Source: Porticoccaceae bacterium LTM1
GTDB taxonomy: Bacteria; Pseudomonadota; Gammaproteobacteria; Pseudomonadales; Porticoccaceae
Assembly (NCBI GenBank): GCA_030252795.1
Contig: CP127080.1
Location: 62,001-126,000, forward strand
Direction: 5' to 3'
Length of the DNA stretch: 64,000 nt
Below the pieces are notes generated by a model. The model saw nothing but the letters and a program-made list of their open reading frames with translations, had not been told where the DNA came from and made no database searches. Numbering within the stretch: the stretch's first letter is position 1; each line of letters starts with the position of its first letter. The position numbers were made by a program, and so were the translations under genes. Below are positions 1-9,049 of this stretch, piece by piece.

Positions 1-5
1 AAGAT

Positions 6-605
6 ATGAAAAAGCTTGTATTAATGGCATTAATCACTTCGCTGATGGCCTGTTCAGGTGATATCAAACTGGAACAGCACAATGGAAAGAACTTCTGTGT
101 TGCAATCAACTCAACCGCTGGTGAAATGGACTTTGAGATTAATGCGGAAAAAGCGCCGGTTACTGCACAAAACTTTCTCGATTACATCAATGCTGGCCAC
201 TATGATGGAACGATTTTTCATCGTGTAATTGAAAATTTCGTGATTCAGGGCGGTGGTCATACTGCAGATATGACTGAAAAGTCCACTCGAGAAGCGATTG
301 TTAATGAAGCTAACAATGGTCTTTCCAATAAGCGTGGAACTATTGCCATGGCGCGGGAGATGGCGCCAAATACCGCAACGTCGCAGTTCTACATAAATCA
401 TAAGGACAATCCGAGACTGGACTTTGTTAGTGAAAATGATGGTCGTAGCTGGGGATATGCCGTGTTTGGAAGAATTCTGGCAGGTGAAGATGTGTTGGAT
501 GCTATAGCAAAGGTTAAAACACATGACCTGGATGCAGAATTTAAAGATGTGCCAGTAGAGCCGGTTGTTGTTGAATCAATTCGAGTGATCCATTGCCCAA
601 ATTAA
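6..605 (+). CDS. Cyclophilin-type peptidyl-prolyl isomerase, predicted lipoprotein
   Basis: This 199-residue protein is a cyclophilin-fold proline cis-trans isomerase. Its N-terminus is a short lipoprotein signal with the lipobox LMAC around residues 13-16, so it is probably anchored to a membrane facing the periplasm. The cyclophilin core is plain: FHRVIENFVIQGG near residues 71-83 and the substrate-groove stretch TATSQFYIN near residues 123-131. The first ATG of the window is the start; only five bases precede it, so its promoter and ribosome site cannot be judged. A strong hairpin follows the stop codon, so it ends a transcription unit. The family is sure; the lipoprotein assignment rests on the lipobox alone. 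Confidence 0.92.
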   Translation: MKKLVLMALITSLMACSGDIKLEQHNGKNFCVAINSTAGEMDFEINAEKAPVTAQNFLDYINAGHYDGTIFHRVIENFVIQGGGHTADMTEKSTREAIVNEANNGLSNKRGTIAMAREMAPNTATSQFYINHKDNPRLDFVSENDGRSWGYAVFGRILAGEDVLDAIAKVKTHDLDAEFKDVPVEPVVVESIRVIHCPN

Positions 606-630
606 TCAAGGGTTTTCGAAAGTGCTGAAA

Positions 631-657
631 TTAAGGCCGCCTAGATGGCGGCCTTAA
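631..657. terminator. Perfect 11 bp hairpin after the cyclophilin gene
   Basis: The arms TTAAGGCCGCC and GGCGGCCTTAA pair perfectly around a five-base loop, 26 bases after the cyclophilin stop codon. There is only a short T-rich tail, so it is a probable rather than certain intrinsic terminator. Confidence 0.7.
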
Positions 658-803
658 TGTTTGTCGAAGTACATTTGTTGATAACTTCTTCAAGCCATTT
701 GCCACTATTCGTTCAGGTTAAGTTCAGCTTGGCGGGAGTAGGGTAGTCAGTACAAGGGGCAATCCAGGCGGATTTCACCCATACTGACAATCAGGTGGCT
801 CCT

Positions 804-2204
804 ATGAAGATTGTATCGTTACTGTTTAGCCTTACATTGCTGTTTACCGCATCAACACTGCTCGCCGAAGAGGCGCAGCCGCCGGAAACCCTGTCTGAGG
901 CTGAGCTGTATCAGTCATTGGCCCCAATAGCGCTATATCCGGACAGTCTGCTCACCCACATATTGATCGCCAGTACCTATCCTCTGGATGTGGTACAAGC
1001 CGACCGCTGGTGGGCGGAACACCCCGATGTCGAGCCGCAGGATGCTAGCGACTGGGTCGCAGAACAGCCTTGGGACCCAAGCGTAAAAGCCTTGATGCCT
1101 TTCCCGCAGATTCTCGAACGCATGAGTACAGACCTCGAATGGACCGAATCCCTTGGTAGCGCTTTTTTAGAGGATGAACAGCGAGTATTGGCGGCCGTAC
1201 AGACCCTTCGGCAGCAGGCAGACGAAGAGGGTAGCTTGGCCAAAATGGACAAACTGGAAGTGATTCACGACGAAGACGTAATCATTATCCAGCCAGCCGA
1301 GACTAGGGTAGTGTATGTCCCTTACTACGATACCCGAGTGGTATATGGTCATTGGTACTGGTATGACTACCCGCCTATTTACTGGGATTGGCACTGGGGA
1401 CGTTATCACTATCATCGCAGTGGTATCTATGTTGACCTGTTTGGCTGGTATCCATCGGTTTCACTGCATACTCACCTGTTCTTTGGAGCCGTAAACTGGC
1501 ACCAACACCATCTGGTGCTACTGGACTGGCATAGCGACCCACGTCGCTGGTTGCACCTCAATCACAGTGGTCGAAATTATTATCGCTACGTTGATAACCG
1601 ATACGCACACCGCTGGCATTCAAACCGGGTGACCAGACACTACCGTCATCGCGACAGCCACTACAACAGAAATCATACGGATCGCGTTCATAGAATTCAG
1701 CGCCAGCTGTCCAGCCAGCGTCATGACAGAAAGCGCAATTATCGTGAGGAGTCGCCGCGCTTTACTGACCAGAGACGGTATGAGTCCGGCAGGGAAAATC
1801 GCAGGGAATACAGACAGCGCCACGAAGCCCGCCAATATCGACAAGAAGGGCGAAATCAACAAAACCGCCGGAACCTGCAGCAACATGAAGAACGTGCCAC
1901 AGCCAATACGGGCAACCGGGCGCTGACCCCTCAATCCAGACGTCTGGTGCAAGAGCGCCTCCCCTCTCGACAGGAGAGAGGGAAGGCGCAGCGGGATTCA
2001 CGAAACCAGGCTCCCCAGGTTATGACTCCGCGTAAGAGGGGGGATCAGGGGCAAGCTGCTAATAGCGCATCTAACCGCCCGCAAGCGCAAGCGCGAAGAA
2101 ATAGCGAGTCATCCTCACGAAGGGCGAATAGACAGAGCGAGGGCCGCAGGAATGAAAACCATAGAAGCCATCGCGATAATCATCGTCGCCACAGTGATCG
2201 GTAA
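804..2204 (+). CDS. DUF3300 family protein with basic His/Arg/Gln-rich tail
   Basis: The protein has a signal peptide (about residues 1-22, cleaved after LLA) and then the DUF3300 domain, recognisable by LAPIALYPDSLLTHILIAS and the following tryptophan-rich segment. Residues about 170-270 are very rich in Tyr, Trp and His. The last 200 residues are low-complexity and basic (Arg, Gln, Asn, Ser). It is therefore probably exported; the function of DUF3300 is not known to me. A GTG at 795 is in frame, but the ATG at 804 has AGGTGG five bases upstream and begins a normal signal peptide, so 804 was chosen. It stands alone between two terminators. Confidence 0.85.
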   Translation: MKIVSLLFSLTLLFTASTLLAEEAQPPETLSEAELYQSLAPIALYPDSLLTHILIASTYPLDVVQADRWWAEHPDVEPQDASDWVAEQPWDPSVKALMPFPQILERMSTDLEWTESLGSAFLEDEQRVLAAVQTLRQQADEEGSLAKMDKLEVIHDEDVIIIQPAETRVVYVPYYDTRVVYGHWYWYDYPPIYWDWHWGRYHYHRSGIYVDLFGWYPSVSLHTHLFFGAVNWHQHHLVLLDWHSDPRRWLHLNHSGRNYYRYVDNRYAHRWHSNRVTRHYRHRDSHYNRNHTDRVHRIQRQLSSQRHDRKRNYREESPRFTDQRRYESGRENRREYRQRHEARQYRQEGRNQQNRRNLQQHEERATANTGNRALTPQSRRLVQERLPSRQERGKAQRDSRNQAPQVMTPRKRGDQGQAANSASNRPQAQARRNSESSSRRANRQSEGRRNENHRSHRDNHRRHSDR

Positions 2205-2225
2205 AGATAAGTAGGGGGATTAAAA

Positions 2226-2260
2226 AAGCCGTCATTCACATTACTGATGAATGACGGCTT
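2226..2260. terminator. Bidirectional terminator between DUF3300 gene and pit
   Basis: A 13 bp perfect stem (AAGCCGTCATTCA with its complement) with a run of A before and T after it. It serves the convergent genes on both sides. Confidence 0.92.
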
Positions 2261-2280
2261 TTTTTTCAGGTTAATCAGCC

Positions 2281-3555
2281 TCAGCTGAAAATACCCTTGA
2301 ACAGGAAGAAGAACAGAATGGCCAGGCCGGCACCGGCGGGCAGGGTTACTACCCAGGACATAAAGATCGAGCCGATGGCACCCAGGTTGAGTGCACCAAT
2401 ACCGCGAGCCAGGCCAACACCCAGAACCGCACCCACCAGAATCTGGGTAGTGGAAACAGGCAGGCCTGTGCCAGAGGCAACTACCACAGTACCCGCAGCG
2501 CCCAGCTCAGCGGCAAAACCGCGGCTTGGAGTCAGTTCGGTGATCTTCTTGCCGATGGTGGCCATAACCTTGAAGCCAAAGGTCGCCAGACCCACCACGA
2601 TACCGATACCACCGAGCAACAGAATCCAGCCCGGCATTGCCGCTTTGGCAGCAACCGCACCGGTAGACAGCACTGAGTAAACAGCAGCCAGTGGGCCAAC
2701 GGCGTTGGCTACATCGTTGGAGCCGTGGGCAAATGCCATGGCACAGGCGGTAAAGACCATCAGAACCGCAAACACCTTCTCGACACTGGCAAAACGGTTT
2801 TTTTCATCCGCCTGCTCATCGCGTTTAACGCGGTTCAGCATCAGCTTGCCGAAGATGGCCACGATGATGCCGACGCCGGCGGCGTACAGAGCCGCTTCGC
2901 CAAAGCTGAAACTGATGTCGTGGGATTTAAAGACGTGCTTGAGGCCTTTCAGAATTGTCACCATCGCGATCAGGAAGCCAACCCCGAACATGTAAATCGG
3001 GATGTACTTTTTCGCTTCGCTGAACGGATCGCGTTTGGTGAGAATCAGTTTCTGAACACTCTTGAACAGAATAAAGGAGATGGTACCCGCCAATACCGGG
3101 GCGATAATCCAGCTTGCCACCACGCTGCCAACCTTGCCCCACTTCACCGCTTCCATGCCAATACCAACGGCAGCGAAACCGACGATGGCGCCGATAATGG
3201 AGTGAGTGGTAGAGACCGGCCAGCCGCGCATACTGGCCACCAGCAGCCAGGTTCCTGCCGCCAGCAGCGAAGCCATCATACCGAACACCAGCAGTTCCGG
3301 ATTGGCGACAAACAGATCGGCGTCTACCAGGCCTTTGCGGATGGTTTTGGTCACTTCGCCACCGGCAAGGTAAGCACCGGCAAACTCAAAAATCATCGCG
3401 ATGATAATGGCTTGCTTAACAGTCAGGGCCTTGGAGCCGACCGAGGTGCCCATGGCGTTGGCAACGTCATTGGCGCCCACGCCCCAGGCCATAAAGAAGC
3501 CAAAGCAACAGACCAAAATAAGAAGTATCGAGTTATATTCAGTAATCAGTTCCAT
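2281..3555 (-). CDS. pit: Inorganic phosphate transporter, PiT family
   Basis: This 424-residue polytopic membrane protein is a low-affinity phosphate (metal phosphate) symporter of the PiT family. The two family signatures, one per inverted half, are present: GANDVANAMGTSVGS near residue 28 and GSNDVANAVGPLAAV near residue 279. About ten hydrophobic segments can be seen, with a polar cytoplasmic loop (KRDEQADEKNRFAS) in the middle. It lies 26 bases downstream of a PhoU-like DUF47 gene on the same strand, a pairing common for PiT transporters, so the two are probably cotranscribed. The start is ATG at 3555. Confidence 0.95.
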   Translation of the reverse strand: MELITEYNSILLILVCCFGFFMAWGVGANDVANAMGTSVGSKALTVKQAIIIAMIFEFAGAYLAGGEVTKTIRKGLVDADLFVANPELLVFGMMASLLAAGTWLLVASMRGWPVSTTHSIIGAIVGFAAVGIGMEAVKWGKVGSVVASWIIAPVLAGTISFILFKSVQKLILTKRDPFSEAKKYIPIYMFGVGFLIAMVTILKGLKHVFKSHDISFSFGEAALYAAGVGIIVAIFGKLMLNRVKRDEQADEKNRFASVEKVFAVLMVFTACAMAFAHGSNDVANAVGPLAAVYSVLSTGAVAAKAAMPGWILLLGGIGIVVGLATFGFKVMATIGKKITELTPSRGFAAELGAAGTVVVASGTGLPVSTTQILVGAVLGVGLARGIGALNLGAIGSIFMSWVVTLPAGAGLAILFFFLFKGIFS

Positions 3556-3581
3556 GGGAGGGATCTCTTCAGGTTCTTCAC

Positions 3582-4259
3582 TTAACGCGCCAGCAGACGC
3601 TGCAGACGACCGCCAATGCTCTCGGCGCGGTCAGCCAGTTCGCCGATGTTGTCGATGGTCTGGTACAAAAACATCACATCGATCGGCGGCAGTTCGCTTT
3701 CCAGGGCGAACAGTTGATGGCGAAGATCCCTTTCCAGTTGGTCGGTTTTGCGCTCCAGTTCATCCAGCGCTTCAACCATGTTTTCAATCAGGTCGATTTC
3801 GTTGCCTGCGAAACCACTTTCCAGCAATTCGTCGAGCTCATTAATGGCTTTCGACGCCTGCTGAACCACAGCGATTGCGGCACTTACCAGCTCTTTCATC
3901 TGAGGCTGCAATTGGGCAGGAACTGCCATTTTGCGGCCCAACATCAGACCGGAGATGTCCTTGGTGCGGTTGGCTACCTTGTCCTGTACTGAAAGAAGCT
4001 CCAACAAGTCAGAGCGTGACACAGGCATAAACAGGCTCTTGGGCAGGTGCAGGCGCAGCTGTTTTTTCAGCTCGTCGGCCTGTTGCTCAGTGCTGTGAAT
4101 CTTGTCGTGAATCTTGGCGGCGGCTTCCCAGTCACCGGACGTAGATGCGTCCATAAACGCACTCAGTTGCTCGGCACACTCCAAAACAACGGACATATGC
4201 TCCTGCAACGGTTTGATTGGGGATTTACCAAACAGGCTGGCTAAAGGGTTGTTGATCAT
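3582..4259 (-). CDS. PhoU-like DUF47/TIGR00153 protein, partner of pit
   Basis: A 225-residue, mostly helical cytoplasmic protein of the DUF47 (TIGR00153, PhoU-like) family. Proteins of this family are usually encoded beside PiT transporters and are thought to modulate them; here the transporter follows directly. The sequence MINNPLASLFGKSPIKPLQ at the start and the repeated acidic, Leu-rich helices fit the family. An in-frame ATG lies at 4271, but the ATG at 4259 has GGAGG five bases upstream and is the better start. The regulatory role is inferred from the family and the context. Confidence 0.88.
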   Translation of the reverse strand: MINNPLASLFGKSPIKPLQEHMSVVLECAEQLSAFMDASTSGDWEAAAKIHDKIHSTEQQADELKKQLRLHLPKSLFMPVSRSDLLELLSVQDKVANRTKDISGLMLGRKMAVPAQLQPQMKELVSAAIAVVQQASKAINELDELLESGFAGNEIDLIENMVEALDELERKTDQLERDLRHQLFALESELPPIDVMFLYQTIDNIGELADRAESIGGRLQRLLAR

Positions 4260-4371
4260 AAAGACCTCCATTATTTGGGCGCGAGTATAGGGGGGCAGGT
4301 GCTAGTTGTCACATTTTTGCAGTATATCTGTCTCATATTGGCGAAAATTTAGCCTTTTGGGCGAAGCTGGT

Positions 4372-6462
4372 TTAGACACTACCAAACTGTTCACTGCCAG
4401 ACAGCCAGCGCTGGATCAGTGCTGGCACCAATTCAGGATTATCGCTACTGAGCTTTTGGGCGCTGAATTTTATCTGGGTGAGCAGTTCGCTATCGCGTTG
4501 CAAATCGGCGATACGCAGGTTCATTTCGCCGGTCTGTCGAGTACCGAGTACTTCACCGGGACCGCGCAGTTGAAGGTCTTTTTCGGCGATTTTAAAGCCA
4601 TCGTTGGTTTCGCGCATGATCTTGAGGCGCTCGACACCAGCGTTGGAGAGCGGGGTGCTGTAGAGCAGTACGCAGTGGCTGGCGATTTTGCCACGGCCAA
4701 CCCTGCCTCGCAGCTGGTGGAGCTGGGCGAGGCCTAGGCGCTCGGGGTTTTCGATAATCATCAAGCTGGCATTGGGGACATCAACACCCACTTCAATGAC
4801 GGTAGTGGCCACCAGCAAGTCGATAGATCCAGACTTGAATTCGGCCATTACCTGCTCTTTTTCTTTCGGTTTGAGGCGACCGTGAATCAGGCCGATATTG
4901 AGTTCCGGTAATAGCATGTGCAGTTCGTCGGCGGCGGCTTCGGCGGCCTGGGCCTCAAGTAATTCAGACTCCTCAACCAAAGTGCAGACCCAGTAGGCCT
5001 GACGCCCCTCCTTACAGGCGTCCCGCACCCGCTGAATCACATCGTTGCGGCGGGTGTTGGCCACTGCGACGGTGTTCACTGGAGTACGACCGGGGGGCAG
5101 CTCGTCGATGATTGAGCAATCCAGATCTGCATAGGCGCTCATCGCCAGGGTGCGGGGAATAGGAGTGGCGGTCATGATCAATTGGTGGGGAACTACATTA
5201 CCGCCGCGACCTTTTTCACGCAGTGCCAGCCGCTGGTGCACACCAAAGCGGTGTTGCTCGTCGATAATCACCAAACCCAGATCGTGAAACTGGACCTCGT
5301 CTTGAAACAGCGCGTGAGTACCAATGGCAATCTGGGCACTGCCGTCGGCAATGGCGGCCAGTTGCACCTCGCGGCCTTTGCCTTTCAGTTTGCCCGTCAA
5401 CCAGGCCAGGCGAATGCCCAATGGCTTGAGCCAGCTTTCGAAATTATTGCGGTGCTGCTCAGCGAGAATCTCGGTAGGCGCCATTACCGCCACCTGTTTG
5501 CCGGCGTCGATGGCCGCCAGCGCAGCCAGCGCAGCCACCACAGTTTTACCGGAGCCAACATCGCCCTGCACAAGTCGCAGCATAGGGTATGGCTTGGCGA
5601 GATCGGTACAGACTTCATCACGAACCCGCTGTTGGGCACCGGTTAGCTCAAAGGGGAGCTGATCCAGAAAGTCGCCATGCAGTTTATCCGGTGTTTCCAG
5701 AACCGGTGCGTGGTGTCTTTGAATTTTGTGGCGCAGGCGCAGCAGACTGAGGTGATGAGTGAGGAGCTCTTCAAAAGCGAGCCGCTGCTGTGCTGGATGT
5801 TTACCAGCGGCAAGCAGATCAATAGGTGCATTAACCGGCGGCTGATGGAGATAGCGCAACGCGTCGGCCAAGGCTATGTCACTCTGTGGGCGCAGTTCTT
5901 CCGGTACCAGTTCAGCGAGGTTGTGGCCGGTCATCATCGCCAGTGCCTGATTGGCCAGGGAGCGCATCCGCTGTTGGGTCAATCCCTCGGTAGCTGGGTA
6001 GATGGCTGTCAGGGACTGCTCAAGCGGGGCCGGCTCGCCCTTGCTGAAGAGGTGGTATTCCGGGTGATAGATTTCAAAGCCGGAACTGCCGCGGCGTACT
6101 TCACCGTAGCAGCGAATACGGGTGCCCGGCTTCAGGTTATTTTTCTGGGCGGCGGAAAAATGGAAGAAGCGCAGGGTGACAGTACCGGTGCCGTCCTGAA
6201 CACGGCACATCAGGCTGCGGCGCTTGCCAAAAACGATATCACTGGCGCGAACTTCACCTTCAATCACTACATCGGTTAGCGGCCGAATTGACCCGATGGG
6301 AGTAATACGAGTCCGGTCGATATAACGCAGGGGCAAGTGGAACAGCAGATCCTGAACCGTGCGCAGTGACAACTTGGCCAATTTGTCAGCCAGGGACTGA
6401 CCGACGCCGTGAAGTTCGATAACCGGGACCTTGTCCAGTGGCTTGCTGAGGGTGATCGCCAT
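4372..6462 (-). CDS. recG: ATP-dependent DNA helicase RecG
   Basis: RecG drives regression of stalled replication forks and branch migration of Holliday junctions. The 696-residue length is normal. The N-terminal OB/wedge domain is followed by helicase motifs: Walker A GDVGSGKTVVA near residue 300, the DEQHRFG box near 400, TATPIPRT near 430, and the C-terminal motif LHQLRGRVGRG. It starts one base after the end of oxyR on the same strand, so the two form an oxyR-recG operon, an arrangement known from Pseudomonas. Confidence 0.97.
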   Translation of the reverse strand: MAITLSKPLDKVPVIELHGVGQSLADKLAKLSLRTVQDLLFHLPLRYIDRTRITPIGSIRPLTDVVIEGEVRASDIVFGKRRSLMCRVQDGTGTVTLRFFHFSAAQKNNLKPGTRIRCYGEVRRGSSGFEIYHPEYHLFSKGEPAPLEQSLTAIYPATEGLTQQRMRSLANQALAMMTGHNLAELVPEELRPQSDIALADALRYLHQPPVNAPIDLLAAGKHPAQQRLAFEELLTHHLSLLRLRHKIQRHHAPVLETPDKLHGDFLDQLPFELTGAQQRVRDEVCTDLAKPYPMLRLVQGDVGSGKTVVAALAALAAIDAGKQVAVMAPTEILAEQHRNNFESWLKPLGIRLAWLTGKLKGKGREVQLAAIADGSAQIAIGTHALFQDEVQFHDLGLVIIDEQHRFGVHQRLALREKGRGGNVVPHQLIMTATPIPRTLAMSAYADLDCSIIDELPPGRTPVNTVAVANTRRNDVIQRVRDACKEGRQAYWVCTLVEESELLEAQAAEAAADELHMLLPELNIGLIHGRLKPKEKEQVMAEFKSGSIDLLVATTVIEVGVDVPNASLMIIENPERLGLAQLHQLRGRVGRGKIASHCVLLYSTPLSNAGVERLKIMRETNDGFKIAEKDLQLRGPGEVLGTRQTGEMNLRIADLQRDSELLTQIKFSAQKLSSDNPELVPALIQRWLSGSEQFGSV

Positions 6463-6463
6463 A

Positions 6464-7381
6464 TCAGTCCAGTCCAGGCAGCGGGCTCTTTAAAATGGCT
6501 TCGCGCAGAGCATCAATCGCCTTGTGGCGAGGAAAGCTGGCGCGCCAGGCCAGCGCAGCGGTGCGCGAAGGAACCGGATCGGCAAATGGTCGGGTTACCA
6601 GGGTGCTGCGGTAAGAGTCACTACCCAGTGCGGCTGACATCGGTAGTACACTGATTCCCAGACCGCTGGCGACCATATGTCGCATGGTTTCCAGTGAGCT
6701 GCCTTCGGTGTGGGTGCGGATGTTGGTGCTGTCGGGTTTGGGTTCACGCAGATTTGGCAGCGCCTCCAATACCTGATCGCGAAAACAGTGCCCCTCGCCC
6801 ATCAACAGAACGTTTTCATTGTCTAGGTCCTGGGGTTTGATGAACTCTTGATTGGCCAGCGGGTGTGATTCTGGCATTAACACGACAAAGGGCTCTTCAT
6901 AGAGCGGTTGGGTAACCACATCCGGTTCAGTAAAGGGCAATGCAATAATGATGACATCCAGCTCACCATTGCGAAGGCGTTTGCGCAAGGTCGCGGTAAA
7001 ACCCTCTTCCACCACCAGTGGCATTTGTGGGGTCAGTTTGCGCAATTTGGGAATAAAATGCGGGTAAAGGTACGGACCGATGGTAAAGATCGCGCCCACG
7101 TGCAAGGGTGTGATCAACTGGTCGTGGCCCTCGCTGGCGATATCATGAATGGCAGAGGTTTCCTCAAGCACCCGCTGCGCCTGGGCGATGACCTTTTCGC
7201 CGGTGGGGGTGGGGCGGACACTGTTCTTGGTGCGTTCAAACAGTTCGATACCCAACTCCTGTTCCAGCTTTTTAACAGCAATACTCAGGGTTGGCTGGCT
7301 GACATGGCAGCGATCAGCTGCTCGGCCAAAATGCTGCTCCTGAGCCAGGGTTACGATATAGCGCAGTTCTGTTAAGGTCAT
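6464..7381 (-). CDS. oxyR: LysR-type peroxide sensor OxyR lacking the second redox cysteine
   Basis: This is a 305-residue LysR regulator matching OxyR in length and sequence: an N-terminal winged HTH (MTLTELRYIVTLAQEQHFGR) and a substrate-binding-like regulatory domain. The peroxide-reactive cysteine is present in GEGHCFRDQ (Escherichia coli C199). The resolving cysteine, nine residues later (C208), is a leucine here: the segment reads QVLEALPN. No other cysteine lies in the regulatory domain; the only other one, C25, is in the HTH. The start at 7381 was chosen because the frame extends 50 residues further without OxyR similarity. It reads into recG and is divergent, over 38 bases, from an SDR gene. 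Confidence 0.93.
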   Translation of the reverse strand: MTLTELRYIVTLAQEQHFGRAADRCHVSQPTLSIAVKKLEQELGIELFERTKNSVRPTPTGEKVIAQAQRVLEETSAIHDIASEGHDQLITPLHVGAIFTIGPYLYPHFIPKLRKLTPQMPLVVEEGFTATLRKRLRNGELDVIIIALPFTEPDVVTQPLYEEPFVVLMPESHPLANQEFIKPQDLDNENVLLMGEGHCFRDQVLEALPNLREPKPDSTNIRTHTEGSSLETMRHMVASGLGISVLPMSAALGSDSYRSTLVTRPFADPVPSRTAALAWRASFPRHKAIDALREAILKSPLPGLD

Positions 7382-7419
7382 CGACTTGTCCCGTATTTGA
7401 TAGGCAAAGGATATTACAT

Positions 7420-8277
7420 TTGAGCAGACGATTAAAAATACTGTTGCTTGGTTTCGGCGATATCGCCACTCGCCTGACGCGCCAACTTTCTCCAGAGCAA
7501 TACGATGTGGTGGGTGCCCGGCGCAGGCCACCAGAAGATTCCGGAGTGACGGTGCTGGCGGCAGATGCCTGCGATGTCAGTCAGGTAACAGATTTGTTAC
7601 GAATAGGTTTTGATGCTGTGGTCGTCACCATGACCCCCTCACAGCGCAGCGAACAGGGTTATCGTGATTCCTATTTGCGAAGCATTGAAACGCTGCTGGC
7701 GGCCAGTAAAAAGACCGGGGCACAGCCATTTGTGCTCTGGGTATCCAGCACGGGAGTGTATGGCCAGAACAGTGGAGAGTTGGTCGATGAGCAGTCGCCC
7801 ACCGAGCCGGCGAACTTCAGTGGTCAAGTTTTGTTGCAGGCCGAGAGGTTACTTCAATCCAGTGATCTGCCCAATTGTATAGTGCGCTTTTCCGGTATTT
7901 ACGGGCCGGGTCGTCAGGCAATGTTGCGGGCAGTGAAAGAGGACAAACCACTGACCAGCCCATTTGGCTGGACCAATCGCATTCATAGTGAGGACTGTGT
8001 GGGTGTTTTGGCTCATCTGCTGGATTTATATCGGAGAGGAGAGCCTCTGGCGCAGGTGTATTTGGCTTCAGACGACGAGCCGGTAATGCAGTGGCAACTG
8101 AGGGCCTATTTAAAAGAGTTGCTGGGTGTAGAAAGTGAACCGTTTAACAGGGTGACTATCGAGGAGACCGGTAAGCGCTGTAGCAACCGGTTATTGAAAG
8201 AATCCGGATACGGTTTGCGTTACCCGGATTATCGCTCGGGGTATACTCACGAAGTTAACAACCAACAAGAGAACTGA
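7420..8277 (+). CDS. NAD(P)-binding SDR-family protein, YeeZ-like
   Basis: A 285-residue extended short-chain dehydrogenase/epimerase-like protein. The N-terminal Rossmann motif is LLLGFGDIATRL, and WVSSTGVYG carries the Ser/Tyr active-site region seen in NAD-dependent epimerases (YeeZ-like group). The substrate is unknown. It starts with TTG at 7420, eight bases after AAAGGA; no better start is in frame. Two bases after its stop comes a small membrane protein and then an acetyltransferase, so it leads a three-gene operon divergent from oxyR. Whether OxyR controls it is only a possibility suggested by the 38-base shared upstream region. Confidence 0.85.
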   Translation: MSRRLKILLLGFGDIATRLTRQLSPEQYDVVGARRRPPEDSGVTVLAADACDVSQVTDLLRIGFDAVVVTMTPSQRSEQGYRDSYLRSIETLLAASKKTGAQPFVLWVSSTGVYGQNSGELVDEQSPTEPANFSGQVLLQAERLLQSSDLPNCIVRFSGIYGPGRQAMLRAVKEDKPLTSPFGWTNRIHSEDCVGVLAHLLDLYRRGEPLAQVYLASDDEPVMQWQLRAYLKELLGVESEPFNRVTIEETGKRCSNRLLKESGYGLRYPDYRSGYTHEVNNQQEN

Positions 8278-8279
8278 CA

Positions 8280-8504
8280 ATGGCTGGACAGGGTTCAGGT
8301 GGCAATGTGTTGGCCGCCATTTGCAATATTTTTATTCCGGGTTTGGGGCAACTGGTTCAGGGGCGCTTAGGGGCAGCGCTGGGATTTTTCCTGATGGTTA
8401 CTATTGGTTATGCAATGTACTTTTTGGTGATTCCCTGGATTGTGGGAGCAATTTTCCACCTTTGGGCGATTATTGACGCTGCCAAATTCAAGCCCAGAAA
8501 TTAA
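8280..8504 (+). CDS. Small two-helix membrane protein
   Basis: A 74-residue protein with two hydrophobic segments (roughly residues 8-36 and 37-64) joined by a short turn and a basic C-terminus (KFKPRN). The glycine-rich FIPGLGQLVQGRLG segment resembles the turn of TM2-like small membrane proteins. Its function is unknown. It starts two bases after the SDR stop codon, and the next gene starts on the base after its own stop, so it is tightly coupled in the operon. Confidence 0.72.
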   Translation: MAGQGSGGNVLAAICNIFIPGLGQLVQGRLGAALGFFLMVTIGYAMYFLVIPWIVGAIFHLWAIIDAAKFKPRN

Positions 8505-8957
8505 ATGACCGCCGTGATTCGAAAAGCCATTCCAGCCGATGCAGACTTTATTGTTGAGTCCAACTGCGCCATGGCACTGGAAACGGAGCAAAAAGAGCTT
8601 TCCAGGGATGTGGTCAGCCGCGGTGTACGCACTCTGCTGGACCGACCCGAGTTAGGGTTCTACCTGGTGGCGGTGATTGATGGACAGCCAGTAGCTTCAC
8701 TGATGATCACAACCGAGTGGAGCGATTGGCGCAATGGCTTGTTCTGGTGGGTACAAAGCGTTTATGTGACGCCAGATTTTCGTCGCCAGGGCATATATCG
8801 GCAAATGTACAGGCAGGTGCAAATCCTGGCTGAAGAGCAGGGTGGTGTGTGCGGCTTTCGCCTCTATGTGGAGCGTGAGAATCGCCGCGCCCAGCAGACC
8901 TACCAATCACTTGGTATGAGTGAGTGCGATTATCGGCTATACGAACAGTTGAGTTGA
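8505..8957 (+). CDS. GNAT-family N-acetyltransferase
   Basis: A 150-residue GNAT acetyltransferase. The acetyl-CoA-binding motif A region VQSVYVTPDFRRQGIYRQMY (about residues 85-104) and the downstream NRRAQQTYQSLGM are typical. The acceptor substrate cannot be told. Its ATG directly follows the TAA of the small membrane gene, which suggests translational coupling in the same operon. Confidence 0.88.
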   Translation: MTAVIRKAIPADADFIVESNCAMALETEQKELSRDVVSRGVRTLLDRPELGFYLVAVIDGQPVASLMITTEWSDWRNGLFWWVQSVYVTPDFRRQGIYRQMYRQVQILAEEQGGVCGFRLYVERENRRAQQTYQSLGMSECDYRLYEQLS

Positions 8958-9049
8958 GCGGGTTCGGACCTTAATCATTCAGTATCCTAATCATTGGTTA
9001 TACTTGGATAACATTTGGTGGTTTATTCAGTCAGTTGGCAGGAGGCAAA

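Noticed and set aside
2725-3585. 286-codon plus-strand frame opposite pit
   Set aside because: It is antisense to a clear PiT transporter, rich in His/Gln/Asp as expected from the reverse of membrane-helix codons, and has no family match.
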